Shown here piece after piece: positions 1 through 12,500 of a stretch of 64,000 nucleotides of DNA. The translations under genes and the position numbers were made by a program. The DNA comes from Ectocarpus siliculosus (Eukaryota; Sar; Phaeophyceae; Ectocarpales; Ectocarpaceae), in NCBI GenBank assembly GCA_000310025.1, contig FN648637.1, forward strand, positions 958 through 64,957. Reading direction: 5' to 3'. Under the pieces are notes generated by a model. That model made no database searches, was not told the origin of the DNA, and saw only the letters and a list, made by a program, of their open reading frames with translations. Every line of letters begins with the position of its first letter. Position 1 is the stretch's first letter.

Positions 1-104
1 CCGCCGTCAACATGGTGCGCTCCCTGCAGAACGCCGTCGCCATCATCAGGGATGGGTGTGGTGACACCGACACACAGCACTGGCGGCGGCAGTAGACGGC
101 GCCG

Positions 105-1043
105 TTGTTGAGACATCTAGTGAAATACGTAAAGAAAGACGAAAACGCACAGCGAGTGATAGGGGAGTTGACAGCGATGTTCACGGGGCTCAACGAGCGG
201 TTAGCGCCACCGGATGGTGTTCCGGTAGGGTTGCAAGAACTCACAGACAGCATGTTGAAAATGTTTTCCCAGATTCAAGTCTCACGCATTCCCACTATGC
301 TGCAGCAGTTCAACGTCCCCGAGGGCACACCTTTTAAGACGTGGTTCGCAGAAATCAGGCGGTTGATCGAGGGCCTCCGCTGTTTTGGGGACCGTTGCCC
401 AGAAGAGTCGGCTCTGATCGCGTGTGCCTCTGAATGCCTCAGCATCCAATTCCCAACAGTAGCGATGAACTTTGCCGACAAGCTGGCTAAGATCACCACT
501 TCCCGCGGGTTCTTTGCCCTGTTCAAAGATCACACGTCCAGCGCCATCCCAGCACAAGCGCCAACCCACGTAGGAGCGGCACCGGCTAGACACTCTTTCC
601 CCACACAGAGCAAATCACAGCAGCCGCGAGTCACGATGGTGCATGGTGGGACATACGATGTGCTAGACAACGGCACAACCTATGACCCGGTAGACGAGGA
701 TGATTGGAAGGAAGTGATGGAGGTGAAAGCACAACCACCGGCGGGCAAACAGACCAGAGGCATTAGGCTGTTCCAATACTCCTTCAACTCAAAAGAGGCC
801 AAGGAGAGGAGGGAGAAGTGGGGACAGGTGTGCTACAACTGCAAGTCAGAGGAGCACTACCTCCGGAACTGCGACCAGCCATACACGAACGCGTGTGGAC
901 AATTCAACAAAGCATTTGGAGAAGGAACCTCGAGGGAGGTTGAGGAACGTTGGCGTGACGTGTTGGCAACCCTAAAGAAAAACTACCAGCGTGCTAGGGC
1001 CCGTAGAGAAGAGGCCGAAAAATCTAATTCTTCGAGCCATTAG
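105..1043 (+). pseudogene. gag: Gag of gypsy element 1 with CCHC zinc knuckle
   Basis: A 312-codon open frame begins after an in-frame TAG at 93. It opens with TTG, and the first in-frame ATG is near 177, so the N-terminus may be missing or frameshifted. The C-terminal third carries a zinc knuckle, CYNCKSEEHYLRNC (C-x2-C-x4-H-x4-C), at roughly residues 246-259, the RNA-packaging motif of retroelement nucleocapsids. The middle is helical and capsid-like, with no motif I can name. It ends at TAG 1041-1043, and the same frame reopens at 1098. Confidence 0.75.
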
Positions 1044-1097
1044 TATCTCGGCGCCGGGAGCTACCACCTCCCGGCGGCGGCAGCATCGGTACCAGTA

Positions 1098-1694
1098 ATG
1101 GGTAAGGGAGGCAGCCCCAGTAGCATGGGGTCGTCGACATCCGCAACACCAACCGATAAACGTGTACAAAATAGGGACAGCAGGAGCAGAGAGAGTAGAA
1201 GCAGTAGGGAGCATCTACATATAGAGCAAATCCTCGAGGTGCAGCGAGTACCAATCCAGAGCGAAATCCTGGAGGTGCAGCGAGTATCCATCCAGAGCGA
1301 TAACCAGAAGAGGAGCAGGGTAGCGATCGGGAGTCATGACCCGACACCAAAACCCAACCCCTCTCAGAGAGACACAGAACAGAATAGAGCTAGTAAAGGG
1401 CAAAGGACACGCCCGCTTCCTCACACACACGAGTGGAGTACCCAGAGCACCGTAGTCCAGGTAGGAATTGAGGCCGAGCCCACAGATAAAGCTAGGCCGC
1501 TTCCGAACAGGGGGGGGAGGGGGGGCAGACAATTAGATCGGCCCTCCCCCAACGCGTGGTATAGCCTCTGCCCATCGAAATTTGTCAAAGGTAACCGGCA
1601 CCCCAACAGTAGCAGCAGCCACAGCGGCAGCTACACAGTCAGTCGCGGCGGTCGCAGGAGTACCGACAGCAGCGGAACAGTGTATACAGAGTAG
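1098..1694 (+). pseudogene. Gag-protease linker ORF, gypsy element 1
   Basis: This 198-codon frame is in phase with gag after its TAG, so it may be read-through gag or a gag-pol linker. It is Ser/Arg/Thr-rich and low in complexity. A 13-residue unit ending LEVQRV.IQS is repeated twice near residues 44-68 (1228-1305). No enzymatic motif is visible. The protease frame starts inside its 3' end at 1582 in another phase. Confidence 0.4.
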
Positions 1695-2490
1695 AGAGGA
1701 AGTAGTAGAGACTTCGACAGCTATCCCAGAGAGTGGTGGAGGGGCGGAAAAGATTCCGTCGCCTCCATCAAGCGTCCCTCTGACCCAGATTAATTTAGTA
1801 GAGGGGGGGCACACGGAAAGGAGAAAGACTAAAAACAAGAGCCGTAGGGCAAGGGTACGCGGACAGCAGGTGGTAGATGTCATGGGTGTAGAGGATGGAG
1901 TTGCCCCAAGCCTAAGTGTGTGGAACAAACAGCGGAAGGGCAGAGTTACACACGATACTTTGGGGAGTGAGCTGCCGAGTAGTTTTATGCAGGAAGTCGT
2001 TGACTTCAACGCAGGGGAGGTATGTTTGAGTGCTAGCCGTCAGACCGCGAAGGTGAGTGTGTTTGCAGGGGCACATGCCCGAGTAGCGCAGCCAGCAGTG
2101 GCGTTATTTGACACCGGGTCACCCCAATCATTTGTGGCCGAGAAGGTAGTCAAGCGCATGCTTGAAAGCGGGGCAGCCTCAAAATCGGGCATCCGCACTG
2201 CCAAAACACGGAGATGGAGTGGATTTGGAGGCACACCATTGGCTACGAATAGCATGGTGCGACTCAATGTGCAGTTTTTCGATCGTGAGTCACAACCCAC
2301 AGCAAAGCTTGCTGTGAACGCGGATGTAGTGTCAGAGGGGGTAATGAGCCACGAGGTTCTCCTCGGTACAGACAGTTGGGCGCGTTTCCCTGTGAGGGAG
2401 TATAGTGACGAAAGGGAGGGTGAAACCACTCTTAGATTGAAAACCTCCCTACCTCCTACCCAAACACCCTACGGTAGACCAGGATGCTGA
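1582..2490 (+). pseudogene. pro: Retropepsin-like aspartic protease, gypsy element 1
   Basis: Near 2100-2125 the sequence encodes AVALFDTGSPQSFV, the D-T/S-G active site of retroelement aspartic proteases that cut Gag-Pol. Downstream, HEVLLGTDSW at about 2350-2380 matches the usual I-L-G-x-D-x-x flap-distal motif, giving a protease domain of normal size (~100 residues). The first ~170 residues are a low-complexity A/V/T-rich lead-in. The frame closes at 2490. Coding continues in another phase from 2474 to a TAG at 2677, so the protein is broken. Confidence 0.8.
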
Positions 2491-3064
2491 GCCGGAGATG
2501 GTAGCGTACATCGAGTCACCAGACCATGATGGCAGCGAGCATCGTTTGATTTTTGATTCCACGACAGACGTGCAATACTTGACAGACCAGAGGTATTGGG
2601 TTCCTCTCCGAGTGGAGACGTCGGAGGGACAAGTAGTCAGAGAGGGAAATGTTTTTGCGAGGTTTTCAGAGAACTAGACCTCGCCGGAAATGGTGGTAGA
2701 CGCAGGAGGGGTAGCATTGCCCCTTTCTGTGCGTACAGCGTTTGGTGTACGGGCGGGTAGCGTCATCAGCAGCAACGTAACACCTTTGTGTGAGACACCG
2801 CTGTCGGATTTTGTCGTTACCCCGGAGCCCACAGTATCGTTGTACACAGTAGAGGAGGAAGAAGGAACCGCCGAACCCTCCACTAACCCAACCCCACCCC
2901 CCTCCCCCAGCCCCGACTCCCCTCCCCCGGAGTTACTTGCCGACATGAAGCCAGAGTGCAGGAGGCATTCTGCAGGCTATGGGCACGGGTGCCGGCACAT
3001 GTACGTGAAGTTAACTTTGGGTTGGGGCATGACGCTTGGACGGCCAAGGATATCGATAGCTTAG
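2474..3064 (+). pseudogene. Protease-RT spacer, gypsy element 1, broken
   Basis: Codons in one phase run from 2474 to a TAG at 2677 and reopen at 2690. The second part has a Pro/Ser-rich stretch (PTPPPSPSPDSPPPE at about 2890-2935) followed by residues that repeat, in the wrong phase, the start of the RT ORF. This looks like a normal gypsy spacer interrupted by one stop and one frameshift. No domain is recognised. Confidence 0.45.
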
Positions 3065-5598
3065 CGGATGTGTTAGTGGAGCACGCAGATCGGTTTTTGG
3101 CGCATAAGACTGATCCAGGGCACTGCACCCCCTTGCCGTTTCGCATAGACCTGAAGCCAGGTACACGACCGGTAAAGCAGCGCCCGTATAGGCGGAGTCC
3201 AGTAATAAACCGAAAAATCAAGATAGAGATTGATCGGTTAGTTAGCTGTGGGATTTTGCGGAAGTCCATCTCAAATTGGGCGTCACCGCTGGTGGCTGTA
3301 TTGAAGAAGGATGGCAGCTTGAGGTTGACATGCAACTTTAAACGGTTGAATGAGGCGACAATCGTTCCCGTTTTCCCCATGCCCTTAGTCAGCGATCTCA
3401 TCTCGGCGCTGGGAGGGAGCAAGGTCTTCTCGGTCCTCGACCTGATGAGCGGGTACTTCCAGGCGGCCATCGACGAGTCGAGCATCCCCCTGACGGCCGT
3501 CTGCACTTCATTTGGGTTGTTCGAATGGACCAGGACCCCACAAGGCTGCTCTGGAAGCCCGGCGAACTTCCAGTCGCTGATGGCCAAGGTGTGTGATGGG
3601 TTGAAAAAGCTTCAGGTGTATCTAGACGATGTGATTGTGCCGTCTCTCACGGCCGCTGAGCACGTGGTGCAGTTGAGGGAGTTGTTGGTGCGGTTCAAGA
3701 AGTTTGACCTCAAGCTATCTCCGAAGAAGGCCCACATCGGCTCGGCAGAGGTTACGTTTCTGGGGCACTTGATCACCCCTTTTGGCTTGAACTCCGGATC
3801 CCAAAAGACAGACGCGATGGCCAAGATGAAAATGCCCAAACCTAAGAGCGAGGTAAGGTCCATGTTAGGTTCGGTATCGTACCTGCGAAAATTTCTCCCC
3901 AATTTAGCGAGGAATGTCACGGACCTGACCGCCCTTCTCAAGAAGGACGTGCATTTTAAGTTTACGGCACAACACGAACAGCTGACCAAAGCGGTGTTGG
4001 CCCAGCTAGCAAGTTACGAGGTGTTGGCTTTCCCCGACTATGCCGCCGCCATCGATGGCACTCGTAAATTCCGAGTCACAACCGATGCCAGTATGGCTGG
4101 TTTTGGTGCGGTACTGGAACAACCGCAGGAGGATGGGACCGTCCGTCCTCTAGTGTACAATAGCAGATCGACCCTACCCAATGAAACGAACTGGGATGTC
4201 AGCTCGCTGGAGTGTGGAGCGTTGGTGTGGGCCATTAGGAAATTGCGTGTTTATTTATATGGTATTCCATTTGAAGCGTTCACCGACCACCAGCCGCTTC
4301 TATCAAAGAAACCACGCGTTCAACGCATGTGTGATTTCTTATCGGCGTACTCGTTCACCCTGTCCTATCGCAAGGGCAGAGAGAACCAAGTTGCGGATGC
4401 TTTGTCCCGTCTACCACAGCCGCCCACGGCAGACGATTTTCACAAATGCAAGTTGATAGAGAAAGGAGATCTCGAACTTTATTTTATTGGGTCTAGCGGA
4501 ACCGCGACGCGGAAGCTAGGCTCGGACCCTAAAACACTCAGTAGTGGCCCCACCGAAAATCGTTACATGAGACCAGTAACGTTGTGTGCCACGGAAGAGG
4601 TTGAGGCTCGTGAGTGGGCGGGAGTTCAGTCGGAGTTGACTAGGATATCTCTTCATCGTCCGAGTCCCTCGGTGTTGGCCATTAACCCATCGCCCTCCCG
4701 CCCTCCCCACTACCCCCTTAGCCCGGTGCTTTCCGTCGGTCTGCAACCGTTCAGTGGGCAGTATCAGCCGGGGCTAATCCTCCATGGGCATCCGATCGGC
4801 GCCACTGCCACCGAGAGGGAAGTCAAGGGCCTTCCTGTGGATGCACGGGTGGTCACCAGGCCGTCGCGTCCATCGACACGTTCCACCACGGCGGCGGCAG
4901 CGCGGAGGCCAAGTCGAGCGCGGGATGTGGGGGTTGAGGAATCGCCGACACCGGGGAAAGCTGTCACGGCCGAGGGGGACGCTGCGCCGGCGCCGGCGGG
5001 GGACCGCCCCCCCCGCCCGCAGAGAACGCCTACGGCGCGCACCCCGGTGGCGAGGGTGGTGAAAGCACATCCGTCGGCAGCGGGGCCGAATCAACGGTCG
5101 CGGCGGCCTCCCGGCCAGCACAGGACGGCCGCGGCGGCCGCGAGAGAGGCACGACAGCACGCCGACGACCTTCTCGCCGCCTCCGCCTTGACAGCCCCCG
5201 GCCAGCGACGGACGACAGCGGCGGCCGCGCGCGAGGCACGACAGCACGCCGACGACCTCGCCGCCGCTCCCACCGCGACAGCCCCCGGCCAGCGAAGGAC
5301 GACAGCGGCGGCCGCGAGAGAGGCACGACAGCACGCCGACGACCTTGCCGCCGATCCCACCGCGACAGCCCCCGGCCAGCGAAGGACGACAGCGGCGGCC
5401 GCGCGAAAGGCACGACATCGCGCCGACGACATCGCCGCCGCTCCCACCGCCGCAGCCCCCGGCCAGCGCGCGGACGACCGCGGCGGCCGCAAGGAAGGCG
5501 GGACGACACCCCACCGACCCCGCCGCCGCCGCCCCAACAGCGCCCTACCCGCCCAGCCGCGGACGCCGGTCATCGTCACCACGGCGCTCCCGGAGTAG
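2956..5598 (+). pseudogene. pol: Reverse transcriptase-RNase H of gypsy element 1
   Basis: This is the longest intact frame of the element (880 codons). The RT part (residues ~60-270) shows the usual order: a K-x-R-P-Y-R-R-S-P entry, FSVLDLMSGYFQ (motif A aspartate), TPQGCSGSPANFQ (motif B) and VYLDDVIV (catalytic YLDD, residue ~222). The thumb follows. RNase H has VTTDASMAGFGAV near residue 374, FTDHQPL near 440 and the terminal NQVADALSR near 478. Residues past ~520 have no enzymatic motif. They become an Ala/Arg-rich tract built on an 87-bp tandem repeat, then run out of frame before integrase. Confidence 0.9.
5113..5490 (+). repeat. 87-bp coding minisatellite inside gypsy pol
   Basis: The anchor GGCCAGC recurs at 5113, 5200, 5287, 5374 and 5461, always 87 bp apart, so the period is exactly 29 codons and the frame is kept. 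The peptide unit is of the type APGQRRTTAAAAREARQHA plus DDLAAAPTAT. There are about 4.3 copies. It sits between RNase H and the integrase zinc finger, where gypsy elements normally have only a short linker. Confidence 0.95.
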
Positions 5599-5599
5599 A

Positions 5600-7303
5600 A
5601 CACCTCGGCGGCGTGCCCCCCCGGCGGGAGCAACCCCGGTGCCGGAACCCCAAGCGGCAGCAGCCACCTGCTTTGGGGAGAAGTTAAACAGCAAGACCAA
5701 CCTCGAGTGGGCCGGGGCTCAGGCAGATGATCCCCTGGCTGCGGTGGTGATCAAGTATGTGTCTGGTTGGAGTGAGGGGGGAGATTATGAGTTTGCATCC
5801 AGGATGGGCAATGAGGGAGAAATTGATTTGGCTCGAGTGAAGGCGTTGGCTAGTACGTGTGAAGTGCTGCGGCTGCCCGAAAACGCCACCCTGTTGGTAC
5901 GGAAACCCACCGACACCCCCCGTCGTAGTGCAGTTTGAGAGGCTGTTAGGGGATGAGCCCCATCGGGTGTACGTACCTTTTCTTTTGAGACCATGGGCTT
6001 TGGACGTTGTACACAAGGAGAGTGGGCATTTGGGAGAGAACGCAACTCTGGCTTCCTTGGAGCGTTACTACTTTTGGATTGGTATGTCGGAAAGCGTACG
6101 GTGGTTTGTGTCTCGTTGCATACAGTGCCAAGCTTCCAAAACCTCTAGGCGTGCCCACCGCTGGCCTCTGGTATCGTTGCCGCTGCCTTCCCGGCCTGGG
6201 GAGATGGTTGCTTTCGACATCCTGGGTCCCTTGCCCAAAACCAAGCGGGGGAACGTGTATATTCTTTTGGTGGTTGATCTTTTTAGCCGACATGTCGAAC
6301 CCTACGCGTTGACGAGTGAAGAGAAAACAGCACAGGGTTGTGCCACGAAGCTTGCGGATGATTATGTCGTTCGTTGGGGTTGTCCGAAGTATCTTTTGTC
6401 GGATAGAGGGGCAGAGTTCACAGCTCGGGTAGCCAAGGATGTAGACAGGATGTTGGGGGCCCAGAAGCGGTACACGAGTTCATTTCATCCACACACCAAC
6501 GGTTGTGTCGAGCGGCTGAATCACACCGTTTGCCAGATGTTGTCTCACGTAGTCAGTTCTCAGCAGAGGATTGGGATGAATACCTGTTGCAAGTCTGTTA
6601 CTGCCACAATAACCACGTAAGCACAGCCACTGGTCTAGCCGCTTCTGAGATTCACGTAGGGAGGTACCCGCGGTTGCCGATGACGATATTGGGGTCTAGG
6701 AATGAGATCAGGGGGTGGCAGAGTATCAAGCAGGACCAGCTCGACTACTTGCAATTGACTAAAGACAGACAGGCTAGGGCATACCACCTAGTGGTAGAGA
6801 GTGATAGGCTAACGAAGGAGAAGCATAGAGCCAACAACGAGCAGCTCGATAACGCTATCACCAAGCGGCCGATTTTTTCCGCTGGGGAGTGGGTGTGGGT
6901 GTACGATGTGCAGCATACGTTGGCAACGGCGGGGGGGAGTACTCAGCAACGAATAAAGGGCAAGTTGGCGAACAAGTGGGTGGGTCCTTTCAAGGTGTTG
7001 GGAGTGGGGCCGTGCAAGGTGGGGGACCATGTAGTAGGTCCCAAACTGTTGCTTCTGGAGTTCCCATATGATAAGAAGGGCAGTAGGCGAGTGTCAGTCC
7101 TGAGGTGTAAGCGTTGTTTCCTCCCGCACGAGAACAGCGACGTCCCCAAATATTTGCCGTGGAAGCTGTGTGCGTACGTCCTGAATAAGGTTTCGCAGCA
7201 AGCGCCCCCTTTCTACCTGACCTCCGAGGATGTTGAGATCGAGCTAGACACGGAGAGGGCACAGCCGTTGCGAGTAGTGGCCCACCGAATTAGCCGGGGT
7301 TAG
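5600..7303 (+). pseudogene. int: Integrase of gypsy element 1, two frameshifts
   Basis: Three phases are needed. About 5600-5938 gives the pre-integrase linker. 5859-6620 gives the H2C2 zinc finger (HKESGHLGEN, then CIQCQASK at 6110-6135) and the DDE core: FDILGPL near 6217, LLSDRGAEF near 6395, HPHTNGCVERLN near 6490. From about 6590 the core continues in a third phase (EDWDEYLLQVCYCHNN) and ends in a C-terminal tail at 7303. No clear chromodomain is seen. The catalytic D, D and E are all present, but no single open frame joins them. Confidence 0.88.
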
Positions 7304-8640
7304 GGTGGGACCTTAGCAGTACAATTTGAGACCGTTTGGAAGGGGCAGAGGCAGACCACTTGGGAAACAGAGCAGAACTTGCAGCTACGGGGATGTAATT
7401 AGGCAGTACTGGCTAGGGGAGGGGGTAACGCAAGTAGGAGCAGACAATAAACAGTTCAGTCATGTACATCATCGGCATCCACTTGTCTGGACCCGAGGCA
7501 GGAACCGAGGCAGGGTCCGATTCAGGACCGGTAACATCCACAGCCCATGAACGGCATGTCAGTTGCCGGGGGTCGAACACGTCCTCCCTGGCCAGTCCAT
7601 GTTCGCCTTTTTCAGCGCGCGAGAGATGAGCTCCCCGGGATAGCCCCTGTGAACGCCACGGAAAGGTACCTCAATCCGTTAGTCAAGTGTTTGTTGCCAC
7701 GGTTAAGGAAAGTGGATGGAAACACATTAGAGGTGACGCGGGGCAGATGGACAAGCCTCGTCTTGGCCTGGTATTGTAGAGGTAGCGGCCGCGAAGAACG
7801 CGCTCGCAGCTCAAGTGTCCACGCAGGGGTCCTAACCAAACCGCTTGACGCGCGCATATATCCTGCCTGCTGTTACAGTAGTAATCGCAGATGATGTACT
7901 TCCATGGAAGTATTGCCATGATATCTCTGAACGTTTCCATGGAAGTCAACAGAAGCGACTTCCAAGGAAGCTTGGGGCGGGTGGCGTACTTCCATGGAAG
8001 TATCGCCACGATACATTTGGACAGCTTCCATGGAAGCCGCATATTTTGACTTCCATGGAACCTGGGGTCGGGTGGTGTAATTCCATGGAAGTAGTGCAGT
8101 GATGCTTCCATGGAAGGTAGATCATATGCTTTTTACCCTGTGAAGATCTATTTTCGAGTTTTATATCATGAGAGTTCTGCGAAAGGCCCAAGAAAGTCGC
8201 GCCGGTCGATGAATCGAGTTTTACTGACTCGATAGCATTCAAACCGTCTGTTTCTTCACCCCTGCGCGATTCAGCCATTCATTGCCACGGCGGATAGGTC
8301 AGGCCGTACCGACCTAACCACCACAACTCTCCCCATTGTCCTCTGGCTCGGCAACAGCAGCAAGATACAACACAGATCCCGACACACTACGTGTTCAGGT
8401 ATGTAGTGGTCTCAACACGCTGATGACCGGTCAACGTGCTGCCTAGCCTACGGCAGTGGACTCCAGTATATATACGGGCATAGGTGGGTCTTGCCTGGGG
8501 GATATTTTTGCGGGAAATGTTTGCGACGGACCGAGTATACGATAGACGGATCGACGGCAATACTACAATACGATCGCTTGGGTGGCCACTGCCCACGATG
8601 ATGATCGTTGTTGCCACCTAGTTGTGAAAAGGGAACGATG
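7304..8640. other. Noncoding sequence after gypsy 1, possible 3' LTR region
   Basis: No plausible gene is seen. A TATA-like TATATATAC lies at 8466-8474 and could belong to a 3' LTR, but without a second copy no LTR can be drawn. The stretch contains the palindrome-rich repeat annotated at 7893-8116. Confidence 0.4.
7893..8116. repeat. 90-bp tandem repeat carrying ACTTCCATGGAAGT palindromes
   Basis: Eight copies of CTTCCATGGAAG or near variants are centred at about 7904, 7939, 7964, 7994, 8030, 8055, 8085 and 8110. The intervals run 35, 25, 30, 35, 25, 30, 25, so the true unit is 90 bp with three palindromes per unit. The first two units also share the flanking words, such as GGGGCGGGTGGCG and GGGGTCGGGTGGTG. 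Confidence 0.9.
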
Positions 8641-8734
8641 TGTATTTGACAACGATTCGTGTGCACATAACGCTCAAACTTAAGTCATGCCAAGGCGCAG
8701 GAGAAACACCAAGTATCACCCTAAGTTATACCAA

Positions 8735-9545
8735 TGTATATAATCTTCCGAATCGATACGCGGCCTCCGGCTCGCGCCCGCGACAAATCGGTACCGGGAC
8801 GAAACTTGGAGGGGAGGCGCGACCGAAACTCTCGACCGGCGGAGCCCCGGACCTCCGGCGTCCGGCCTCGTCGCCCTCGGCCCGGGGGGCGGGGGCAAAG
8901 TTCGTGCCCTACACTCTAAATCCTAGACGAATCAAAAATCGGGTCCGTTCGGGGCCGAGAAAAAAACATGTTGTCCCTGGACTTCGACGGGAGAGCGCAC
9001 GAGGGCCGGCCCGTCCCGACCTCGCCGCTCCGGGGCCGTGGCATGGCACACCAGCGAGTACCGGCACACCGGCACACAGGTTCAGACCAGCGGAAAACAA
9101 TTATTTGTTTTTTGTTTTTTGTTCGCTGTTGAAGTTTGCTCCACCACATATCAGCACACCCGGCGCATCCCCACACACCAGCCACGGCGGCTGCAGCTGT
9201 CTTCTGGACGACTCTTCCAACCTCTGCTGGGGACGGTCCGCGAACGTCACCATGCTGCGTAAGTCTCGTCAAGCTGCTGTGTGAGCGGGAGTCGTCATGG
9301 ACTCATCTCCCGGCAACAGGAGGTCTGCTGCATCCGAACCAATACGCATATATATGTGTGCATAGGACGAGCACGGCGAGAGGGAACGAACGTATATACA
9401 CCCATCCGGCCGTCAATGCGGGGTGCACGCGAGTCCTGGAGCTTTTCGCGCGAAGACGACGGTCGTGTCTACGGGACCCAGCAGAGCGGGGCAGAGTACG
9501 GCTACGCGGTGGCCTCTATAGAAGACGAGAGCGCGCCGTGTGGGA
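8735..9545. repeat. Diverged ~0.8-kb direct repeat, copy 1
   Basis: This stretch is colinear with 12640-13650. Shared landmarks in order are GGGACGAAAC, CACCTCCGGCG/GACCTCCGGCG, CGCCCTCGGCCCGGGG, CCTAGA near 8925, a CACACCAG-rich block near 9170, GGGGACGG near 9230, CATGCTGCG near 9251 and a GCGGCCT/GTGGCCT block near 9510. By eye identity is roughly two thirds with many indels. It could be an old LTR pair or a segmental duplication. No coding frame is conserved between copies. Confidence 0.65.
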
Positions 9546-12500
9546 GAAAACCTCATCGAGACTGCTCTGCGGCGTGAGCAAAGTGGAAAAGAGGAAGCCT
9601 GCCAACTCCAAACCGAGGTGATGTGGACGCATGCAGCCGAGTGTTCCCGTGTTTCAGGTCGTCGCTTGATAGTCCATTTCAGCTCTCAATTGCCAGCAAT
9701 CGGTATTGGTGTTGTTGCTGCCAGCCTCTCGTTTGGTCATGATCGAACCAGGAACAATGCGATGGGTAACTGCTGCTGTGTACAGATGGTTGGATGCTAA
9801 AACTCTGCGCTCGTCGCGGCTGCATCTGCGACGAACCCCGATCCCGTAAAATGTGTATCCAAAAAAGAGGCCTTACAGTGTGAACTGCTCCTGTAAACGA
9901 TCACGGTAGACTCGCAGTTCAAGCGTTTGACGCTGAGAAGGTGTTTGGACCAGCTGTAGTTTGCTTCTCGGAAACGATACTGCTGTACGAACACATCGCT
10001 GTGTCAAAGACCACTACAGCAGTACTGGTGTAGACTACAGCTGTACCCGTTTGAGAAAAATGAATAGCATTCCACAGCAGCAGTCGGAGGGGGGGTGTTG
10101 AAACTCATTGCGATGAGAGGGGGAGAGAGCCTACTAGATACTGAGCGTATTTCAAGATCAAGCGGTTGGCGCTGAACCCCCTGTGTTTCTGCCGCTGCAG
10201 CAAGACGCAACCTGCGGCGGCAGCACAGCCTCCACGACAGATTCTGAGCGTCCCAGCCTGCACGCCATCGCCCGATGCTGTCGTCGCTACTGCTGATGTA
10301 ACATATGTATCAGGTTGGGACTCGAGATGAGTTGTGTTGGTGGATAGGGTGGTTGCTGTTGAGGCCATCGAATGGGGGTGGGGGTGGTTGCTCTTGTCAT
10401 CGTTTCCAAAACAGAGTCAAAATCAACATCGGTTTTCATGCGTCTCCTATGTAGGATAATGCCGCCTTTACTGCCCACCTATGCATATGGCATGTGCACA
10501 CGTACTCAATATTTCATTCTGTAGTTTATTCCTCTCGTTTCTCGCGTGTTCTCTCCCGGTTTTGCACCACACAGCAGTTTGGTGGAGTTGCACGACTGCT
10601 GTATGCGAGAGCCTCGTTTGCAGGCAGGCCGCAGGTGGAGCGAGTCACCAGGCCTCCGGAGTGCTTCGTTCAGGGTGAGGCTTTGTCTTCGTTCAGGGTG
10701 AGGCTTTGTCTTCGACACGTCAACGTAAAACCACACAATATCGGTACAAACATGAAGACACATTTGACTGCTCCCTTTTGGTCTTTCGTGCATTCGACGA
10801 ATATTATTGCGAGAGCCTCGTATTGTAGAGGGAAAATTTGCTACTTCCGGATCGATGTTGACATATATTTCCTGTCCACTCAGAGCCCTGGCTGAGTTGG
10901 ATCTGCCCATTTCAGCGTCTTGCGCAGAGCGAATACCGACCGCCAACATACTACGCGTGTTTCCTCAATGCTATATAAAATGTAGAGTTCCGATTTGATG
11001 ATGTTATAACGATGTTATGCTAAAACTAAGGCGTGAGCGAGCTTTTTTCATTTGCAGCTACAGTAAACGTGCCGAGTTTGACCTATTTCGGCGTGTTCCC
11101 CGACTTCTGCAGAAGGTATGCACGGTAATCCTCGGTTGGATGCAACATCGAGCAATACGCGATGAAGTTGGGCAACGAACATGACCCGGGGGTGGGGGTA
11201 GTGATGGACTCGACACTTACCTGCACTATACCCCTGAACTTGAGGCGACGATCAGTCGGGCGCAGTGGCGTGTTGGGTCTGTCCTTCAGCCTTCGAACAA
11301 CGAATTTTGATTAATCGATTCCCGTGGGGTACGCGATGTTCTTGGATTGCTGAATTTGAGCATTGAGTGCTTCATTCTTGGGCACACGCGTGCTCCCTTC
11401 GACGATGTATTTGTCGAGATTTTTTCCTGGGTGATCCTCATCCTCGTTTCGTCTACCAGAGGGAGCGTGGTGACTTTTAGGAAATATTTTACATACAGAC
11501 TTTGCTTCCCATCGTGTCATCTTCGCCCTTTCATACAATTCACCGTCATCGTCGTCGCACACAAACGATCGTTCTCATCAAGTTTGAACCGAATATGACC
11601 ACGCAATGGTACTATTGCCTTGCCATACTTCACAGTACGAGGTATGTATGCGTTGTGTGTCGGCAACTGTCGCGGGGTCTTTTCGTCGTCTGTGTGTGTT
11701 TTTGTCATTGGCCCAAATTCACCTATCCACGTTTTCCTGTTGACGTAGACACGCCACCACACCTTCCCGCTATGCATTTCTGCGTGTTGCCTGTTTCTCA
11801 ACAACGAGATCTGGGACACCCTCGAGGTTAAGAGATCCGCCTGAGGAGTGGGCATGACGTCATGACGTCAAGCTGACACTGCCGTACTTTCAGTCGATGC
11901 CTGCTGTTAAACGTACGACCTCTTCGCATCAGCCCGCTGCTGTCGTGCATTTTTCCGTTGTCTTTTTCGACTTTGCGGTTGAGCAGGCAGGTCGCCGGCG
12001 TAATCGGTTGAAGTTGTTCGTTTTTACCTTTCTTGCGGACTCGTTTACGGTTCTTCCTCCTTCGTTGGGTAGCACCTCCTTTTATCAGGATAAGCTTTTC
12101 TTCCTCGATCGTACTTGTAATGGAGCAAGTACTTGATTGATCATCTCTATCAGCGTTGTTTTACCGTTTCCGTGTGACATTCATTTTCGTTCGATATGAA
12201 CATTTGACGTCGTCGTGCTTTTTGGTATTTGCTGTAGTATTGCTTTCGGCCAATCCTTTGCAGGAAAGGTCAAACATCATGCACACTTTCTTGGGGGCTT
12301 TTTCGAAGTCAGTCTTCCTTTCGTCCTCGTTACAACCGTTGACTCTGTTTCGGGTAGTGGTGCTTCGGAGCACACTAGCAATCAATGAAATTCAAAACTT
12401 CGGCGGAAACTGACCAGCTTGCGTTCGGTGTCGTTTACGGGTCAGTCGTTGTAATCGTTCTTCACTACGAGTATTCATTTTTAACGTACAACCCCTAGGC

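Larger units (their letters stand above)
1..7303 (+). mobile_element. Ty3/gypsy retrotransposon 1, degenerate, 5' end outside window
   Basis: The segment reads gag, aspartic protease, reverse transcriptase, RNase H, integrase on the plus strand. Protease, RT, RNase H, integrase is the Ty3/gypsy order. Reading frame is lost repeatedly: a TAG at 1041, a frame change near 2440-2475, a TAG at 2677, and changes near 2960-3000, 5345-5600, 5925 and 6590. It is therefore an inactive relic or an assembly with many indels. The 5' LTR lies left of the window. I could not delimit a 3' LTR because no second copy of the sequence after 7303 occurs here. Confidence 0.9.

Noticed and set aside
4774-5633. Long minus-strand frames opposite gypsy pol (246, 159 and 180 codons)
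   Set aside because: They mirror the GC-rich 87-bp repeat and contain no motif; they are shadows of the plus-strand coding repeat.
7304-8640. 3' LTR of gypsy element 1
   Set aside because: No second copy in the window and no clear TG..CA pair, so it was left undefined.
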